Made by a program: the position numbers and the translations under genes. A DNA stretch of 64,000 nucleotides from Polytrichum commune (Eukaryota; Streptophyta; Polytrichopsida; Polytrichales; Polytrichaceae). Numbering within the stretch: the first letter of the stretch is position 1; the number at the start of each line of letters is the position of its first letter. Shown piece by piece: positions 58,746 through 64,000 of this stretch. The notes below the pieces were generated by a model, which saw nothing but the letters and a program-made list of their open reading frames with translations, ran no database searches and had not been told where the DNA came from. The stretch is from NCBI GenBank assembly GCA_950295325.1, contig OX485803.1:47075554-47139553 (forward strand). The letters are read 5' to 3'.

Positions 58746-59650
58746 ATGTAGGGAGAATAGATTAAAACAATATATGGAGACCTCACAATCAACATCATAA
58801 CATTAATAAGCAACTACATGATGGTTGCGATTGAAGTTCTATGATAATCTACAGTTGCTTGTAGAAAAAGTTCACAATACATACTGTGAGTGATCCCATA
58901 AACGGGGAATCTATGAATCAAAGAATAATTATGCTCATGTGATGTATGGTTCCTAGAATGCAGCCACGGAGATATGTGATGTTATGATGATGTGAAGACA
59001 TAATGAACATTAATATTCAAATCCTTAGATTTTTAGACCAAGTGCTCATATTTTTGTCAAATAAAAGTACCCAAGAAAGGCAATATATATAAGTTTAGAA
59101 GTTCCCAATAATCCGTAACAATTAAGTACAATTGGAACAAGTACAATTGAGAAACAAACTTGCTATTTTATATTATATTTGTTGGGTGTTTTGTAACGGG
59201 CTCCTCAAGGAAGGGGGGTGCTCTTAGATATAAGTGCTTAATATAAAGCTCACGATATTCAAGTTCTCTCCAATTTGATGATATAAATTTGAATAATGCA
59301 TGAGTCAAACTTGGTTGACTTTGAAATATATTTATGTTTCTAATTTTGGTTTGCTTTCCAAGCGACAACCGTTGTTCTAACCACAAATATCCGTATGGGA
59401 TCATGTACCCTCAAAAATAAGCTCTATCATGTAGTTTTTATAGGCACTGCCAAAAAGAGTTTGTGTGGCTGGTATGCATGGGAGTTACAAAGACTGTAGT
59501 CAAAATTGACATTGTGACTTTGGCAAAGTTCACGTGGATTGCTAAGCCCTTGAAGGAGAGCTTTTATTTCTAAGCCTTTGTGCCTTTTCTCCGGAGCCAC
59601 TTCGTACAAACTGGTAGAACAATAAGATATCATCCTCCTCCCCACATAAT
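58746..59650. other. AT-rich spacer
   Basis: No gene recognised. A minus-strand frame at 59427-59645 has no domain features. Confidence 0.45.
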
Positions 59651-59745
59651 ATTACTCCGCTAATGAGTCGTGTTCATGGGCCCAATAGTAGACTCGGGAA
59701 TAAAGATTCCAGATGTTAGAATCCTACTGCTTTAGACTGAATCTA
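59651..59745. repeat. Dispersed repeat F, copy 2
   Basis: Partner of 40017-40110: ATTACTCCGCTAATGAG, CGGGAATAAA, ATGTTAGAATCCTACTGC. Confidence 0.6.
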
Positions 59746-59747
59746 AA

Positions 59748-59748
<1 letters not shown>

Positions 59749-59785
<37 letters not shown>
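59749..59785. repeat. (TC)n(TA)n composite microsatellite
   Basis: CT repeats pass directly into TA repeats. The tract sits 16 bases left of the MITE at 59802. Confidence 0.95.
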
Positions 59786-59801
59786 GTGTCATCCTTTACT
59801 A

Positions 59802-60051
59802 CACCAAACGTTGTATTTAGTTTCATATGGAATTTTATGCCATTGTAGTAAAACTTTTTTAATGACACGACTTATGAACAAGTTTATAAACAATGTCATC
59901 CTAACTTACGTTCAGTTCATCCACATTTGGTGTGTTTTGCACCCTAACATTCCTTAGAATGAAAAAGAATGATAGGTCTACATTTAGTGTGGGTGACACC
60001 ACACGGGCGATTCACAATGAGTATTAACCACACTAAATACACTATTTAGTG
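59802..60051. mobile_element. CACTA-like MITE with palindromic ends (250 bp)
   Basis: Left end CACCAAACGTTGTATTTAG, right end complement CACTAAATAGTGTATTTAGTG, with TA directly outside both ends. The interior is collinear with 18366-18740 but shorter. The left terminus has drifted (CACCA for CACTA). No transposase. Confidence 0.7.
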
Positions 60052-60845
60052 TACTACTCCCAATTCTCAAGGCTTTTGAGTTTTGGCACCGTATAAGTAG
60101 GGAATTCCCCACGCACCTAGGATTAGGGCTAGGCTTGTGAAGGTATTGTATAGCTAGGCCCGAGACGAGATGGAATGGTCCATCATGTATTACATGTTGT
60201 TGTTGTTGTTGTTGTTGTCCCAACACGAGAATATCAAGGATTGTGGCATATTTCAAAGTGAGCACTAATTAAACTACCATGAAAGTAAGTGGACATGATA
60301 ATGTTGTTTGTGTGTGTGTTTTGTGTTTGTTGTTGTTTCTTCTTTCGGTCCTTGAAAGATGTCGGTGTCGAACCTCCACAACATTCCGGCTAGAATTTGA
60401 GGGGGAATGCGACGATGCTCTTTGTGGATTCGGAGTTGGAAGGGGATCTTATTCCCCGGAGATCAAATCCGGGCTTGGACTAAAATATTCATATGTGGGC
60501 GAGCCAAGATAAGGTTGTGCCGGAGGTGGAGTACCTATATAAGGGGGCAAGGGAATAAACGAGCGGAGGAGCCTATCCACTATAATTAACTCCCCTTCAT
60601 CCCCTTCATCCCGCAGCCGAGAGCCGTTCCAAAAGCATCATCACTTTACTTTCATCAATAATAATTTAAACAACTTATGTATCTTTCCAACCGATGGATG
60701 GATGGATGGAGGGATGGAAGAACTTTGGCATCCTTAGAGCCCAATATGGATGGAAAGATGACACTCAACACCTCCGTTGATGGCAACCTTCAATAATTCG
60801 TGATACTACATGGCCATAGTCTTCCCATTGGTTCCCAGTCACTTA
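60052..60845. other. Spacer with microsatellites and a GC-richer patch
   Basis: Contains (TTG)n at about 60196-60218, a GTGT tract near 60306-60320 and (GGAT)n at 60692-60718. From about 60350 to 60540 the sequence is GC-richer with two overlapping plus-strand frames (60279-60512, 60407-60589) that have no recognised domain. Confidence 0.45.
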
Positions 60846-61705
60846 GGGCCGGTTTACACTACGGTGGAGAAGGCCTCCAGTCGGTCAAGAATGCTTGGCC
60901 AAGACATTATTATATTAGGCAAATGATGGATGTGCCGGAGAAGAATTAAAGGCAATAAAATCTTTCTTTTGGAGTCTTGACCGGTTGAAGTCTAAACACC
61001 TAGAGGAGAAGTTTAGCGGAGAAGTCCACCGGAGAAGTCCACCGGTGAAGAGAAGTTCACCTAATGGTGAAGATTTTTTGTGATAAAAAACCATAATTCT
61101 CTACATTCACATTGTATCAAAAGATTTCAACAAGAATTGTATTCATAAGAATTGTGTAATATAATGTTCGATTTTATTCAAAAGATAATGAAAATTACCA
61201 AATTGCCAATTGTCAAGTTTGGCCCATGTAGGAAATAAATGTCTCCTTGGGTGTTTAAGAATGAAGAGGGGAAAACCCATACACATTGGACAAAGCACTA
61301 CTCTTTGGTATTATTTAAGACATGCTCTCCTCTTAATCATTCTCATCAATTTCTCTCTTCTTATCTTTGATCTTCAATCATGGATAATCGAAGAAGAGAG
61401 ATTTTGTGCTCTCTTATGATCTTTATGGTTTTGAAGTATTTTATCGTTTCAACTATGGTGATACAAAAAACCATCATGTCTATCTCTCTTCCTCCTTCAA
61501 ACTCTTTCCTCAAATTCCTTGCAAGTGGAGAAGGGTGTTGAACATAAGCCCTAAAAGCACTTCCTAGAAATTGCCTTGAGGGCTCAAAATAATTCTCACT
61601 ACCAATGAGGTCATCCTCATCTTGGCTACTACCAAACTGAAATTATGAGTAACCAGCCATTGCAAAAAAAATTGCACAAAAAAAACCCACTAAGGAGCTA
61701 CTACG

Positions 61706-61710
<5 letters not shown>

Positions 61711-61756
<46 letters not shown>
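61711..61756. repeat. (GA)23 microsatellite
   Basis: Uninterrupted GA tract inside the PIF/Harbinger-like element. Confidence 0.97.
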
Positions 61757-61758
<2 letters not shown>

Positions 61759-61840
61759 CTTGCCAACACCTTAGGTTTTGAAAAAAACCAGATTTGAAAT
61801 CTACGGTCCAAATCTGTTTTTGAAAATTAATTTTTTATTG

Positions 61841-61913
61841 AGTTGGGCTTCTCCGGAGGAAGAGGAGTTTATTGAGGCCGGACAAGAAACTCCTCCTCCG
61901 GAGAAGCCCAACT
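61841..61913. repeat. Internal hairpin of the PIF/Harbinger-like element
   Basis: Left arm 61841-61870 and right arm 61887-61913 are inverted copies (AGTTGGGCTTCTCCGGAGGA core) differing only by a three-base AGA insertion, with a 16-base loop. Confidence 0.9.
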
Positions 61914-62090
61914 CCAAAAAGTGCCGCCATGTCATTTTATCATCCATGAGAAAAGTTCACCACCATTGTTTTCATCACCTAGTGTAAACACTCACTGGTC
62001 AAGAGTTGCATTTTCGACCAATCACAATTGAGAAACGCCATGTTTTTCATGACCGGTGGACTTCTCCACCGTAGTGTAAACCGGCCCTTA

Positions 62091-63060
62091 GATGGTTGCA
62101 ATATTCATGAACATGGATTCAAAATCTATTACTTCTATAGATCAGAACTTTATTGACATTGTGTCTAATAAGTATAGTGGGTCACACTATAAACGAGAAA
62201 ACCAACACCAAAACATCAGGGATAATATGAGAGAGTGTGTGTGAGTGTGTGTGAGAGAGAGAGGCTTTGGCTAGCATGTATGAGTATTGTGAATGTACAT
62301 TATATTCTCACAATCTGTAACATTGGAGATCGAAGTTGCAGGTTCTGATATTTTTATTGGATGAAAAATAATATGCACTTGAGAGACTTTCAACATAATG
62401 AGATCCAATTCATATATGTTTCACCTTGGCAGTTTACAATCTAAGGTTCAAATATTTTCAAAAAGATGTCAAAAATCAAATAACCATCATTAAAAAAATT
62501 TAACGTTCTTTATCTAGGAATATATTTGTAAATTTGTAAATATCAGAAAATAATATAGTTCCTATAGGAGTTGCATAGAAACCTAAAATCCAACACTTTT
62601 ATGTTGGATTTGCTAAGACATGATACTCCACTGTTCTATATTGAAAAGAAACAACAACAACAACAACAACAACAACAAGTACCTTAAGGTACTCTTCCAT
62701 GGATGAGGGCATAATTTTAGGTGTGCAACTTATGAGATGAACAAGATCGATCATTTGCGCAATGATGTGAAAGACAACAACCCGTGAAGAAGGTCGCGCT
62801 ATGATTGACGATGGCACTTATAATTTCCATCTCCGGTCACACATCCAAGAAGAAAGGGGGAGATCAAATCACCACTTGAGTGCGCATTTGACCCACTCCA
62901 TGTACCCCTTGACCGCCCCCCCTTTTGCAATGTGTGGGACCCACCAATAAAACCCCTTTTGAGACATTTGGAGGCTAACTAACATATCATAGTGTTGGGT
63001 GCCACCGCTATGATCACTCTTCTCCGTCATGCCTTTCAAACCAATGCTTGTGAAAGGAAT
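62091..63060. other. AT-rich spacer with CAA and GA/GT tracts
   Basis: No gene recognised. It contains GAGTGT/GA tracts near 62228-62262 and (CAA)10 at 62650-62678. Confidence 0.5.
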
Positions 63061-63073
63061 CTAGGTATCAACT

Positions 63074-63400
63074 CTATCTAGCGCCCATGCCCCCCTCCTC
63101 TCCCCATTGCCCACTTTATATTGCCAATAGGCACTTGGGCTCCATGTTTCGTTAAGATTTGAACTCAAAGTGCATCACTTATATTCCAATCCAACGCCCG
63201 AAGTTGCTTGCGTTCATTGCTCGATAACAATAATTCCCAAGTTTCATCATCCACCCAAGAGCCCAAGTTGTTAGGAATCATGTCGCATGATACTATGTAG
63301 TCCACCAAACAAATAATAGGCTTTACAACCCACCCAATTGTGCCTCGTGTCATCACAAGGAGGAAGAGAAAAGGCTTACTTGAAACTCAACAAATGGGCC
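63074..63400 (-). pseudogene. Coding-like remnant of unknown family
   Basis: One minus-strand frame reads GWVVKPIICLVDYIVSCDMI, NNLGSWVDDETWELLLSSNE and RKQLRALDWNISDAL. A single TGA at about 63168 follows, and the same frame continues VQILTKHGAQVPIGNIKWAM to a stop near 63080. The amino-acid mix (Trp, charged residues, few low-complexity stretches) is more protein-like than other frames here. I do not recognise the family; an old transposase or host-gene exon are both possible. Confidence 0.3.
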
Positions 63401-64000
63401 AAGAGTCATTTGGGAGAATGGGAATCATCACATAGGAGTGTATGCTCTCATTCATCCAACAAAAAAGCCATGGATTATTATGCAATATGGATTTTTGTGT
63501 TTTAAGTTGAGTTGACACTAGAATTAGCATTCAAAACCCTAAATTAGACTAGTTCACATCATTCAAGTAACATTTTTTTAAATGTAAATTACATCTTGAC
63601 CCACTTCTAAGTAGTAAACTCTCAAATTGTTTCTTAAATCCTATAGGTCAAAGGAAGGGTACATATACAAGCACATCTCTCATTCATCTAACACAAAATT
63701 TTATGCACCCAAAGGTTAACTTTCTCTAGTTGGTTTGACACCAAAATTAGTTTGAAAGACCAAGCATTAGTCTGCATGAGGTCACTTGGAACGAATTGAT
63801 CACAAACCTATAGTAGGTCAAGTTTTTATGTTTGATGGACGAGAGGTATGCTTGTATACAATAATTCCCTCCCTCCCTATAGGTCTCATGGGTCTAATAT
63901 GAAGCAAAAAGCATTACACGGAGGTGTGTAAGGTAACTAATATTTTTAGTCAATAACGTCATGAATCTACCTCATCTTTGATTGATTTGTTAATCATATT
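63401..64000. other. AT-rich spacer
   Basis: No gene, RNA or element terminus recognised up to the window end. Confidence 0.5.

Larger units (their letters stand above)
60846..62087. mobile_element. PIF/Harbinger-like non-autonomous element (1,242 bp)
   Basis: The outer 27 bases, starting GGGCCGGTTTACACTACGG, are perfectly repeated in inverted orientation at the right end. A TTA duplication flanks both sides (60843-60845, 62088-62090). The motif GGAGAAGTCCACC is repeated near 61017-61050 and again, inverted, next to the right end, suggesting subterminal binding sites. Inside are a (GA)n tract (61711-61756), a strong hairpin (61841-61913) and two 69-codon frames without transposase features. 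The perfect ends suggest recent movement with help from another element. Confidence 0.93.

Noticed and set aside
1-64000. CRISPR arrays, bacterial operons, rRNA or tRNA genes
   Set aside because: No regularly spaced direct repeats with unique spacers, no long gene-dense frames, and no complete cloverleaf beyond the SINE heads.

Overview
This window looks like repeat-rich, AT-rich eukaryotic nuclear DNA. No intact protein-coding host gene, rRNA or tRNA gene can be supported. What can be recognised is a dense layer of dead transposable elements, tRNA-derived SINEs, terminal-inverted-repeat elements and simple-sequence tracts. The mix (a LINE with a plant-type zinc-binding reverse-transcriptase tail, PIF/Harbinger-like, hAT and CACTA-like non-autonomous elements, tRNA SINEs, long GA tracts) suggests the green lineage. 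A streptophyte alga with a large genome (for example a charophyte) or a large-genome plant are the best guesses, held with low confidence.

Layout. 1-5.3 kb: AT-rich spacer with two pairs of diverged direct repeats and one isolated GC-rich island (3.2-4.45 kb). 5.35-6.07 kb: 3' fragment of a large LINE. 6-23 kb: spacer with GA tracts, two PIF/Harbinger-like elements (9.2 and 12.1 kb), a tRNA-derived SINE (13.0 kb), a 31-bp tandem repeat (17.07 kb), a CACTA-like MITE (18.37 kb), a second GC island (21.2 kb) and a near-perfect 21-nt-arm hairpin (22.97 kb). 24-25.1 kb: 3' end of a plant-type LINE on the plus strand. 29.3 kb: another PIF/Harbinger-like element. 30.7-31.25 kb: a dead hAT transposase C-terminus. 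39.4-40.0 kb: an open frame split by a SINE with an 18-bp target-site duplication. 43.6-45.3 kb: a foldback MITE and a fourth PIF/Harbinger-like copy. 47.2-48.3 kb: diverged tandem duplication. 59.8 kb: second CACTA-like MITE. 60.8-62.1 kb: a 1.24-kb PIF/Harbinger-like element with 27-bp perfect termini and a TTA duplication.

The main system is at 48.6-58.75 kb on the minus strand: two head-to-tail copies of a very large non-LTR retrotransposon. Read 5' to 3', the long copy shows an APE-type endonuclease (WN, QET, DLN, SDH motifs), a reverse transcriptase (interrupted by a 1,441-bp hAT element with an 8-bp duplication), an RNase H, a CCHC zinc knuckle and a second, restriction-like endonuclease tail. 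That two-endonuclease architecture matches the Dualen/RandI clade described from Chlamydomonas. The shorter copy keeps a 169-codon open frame upstream of its RNase H that resembles the PCIF1 (cap-adenosine methyltransferase) fold. That would be an unusual cargo for a LINE. All copies carry stops, frameshifts or lost catalytic residues, so they are fossils.
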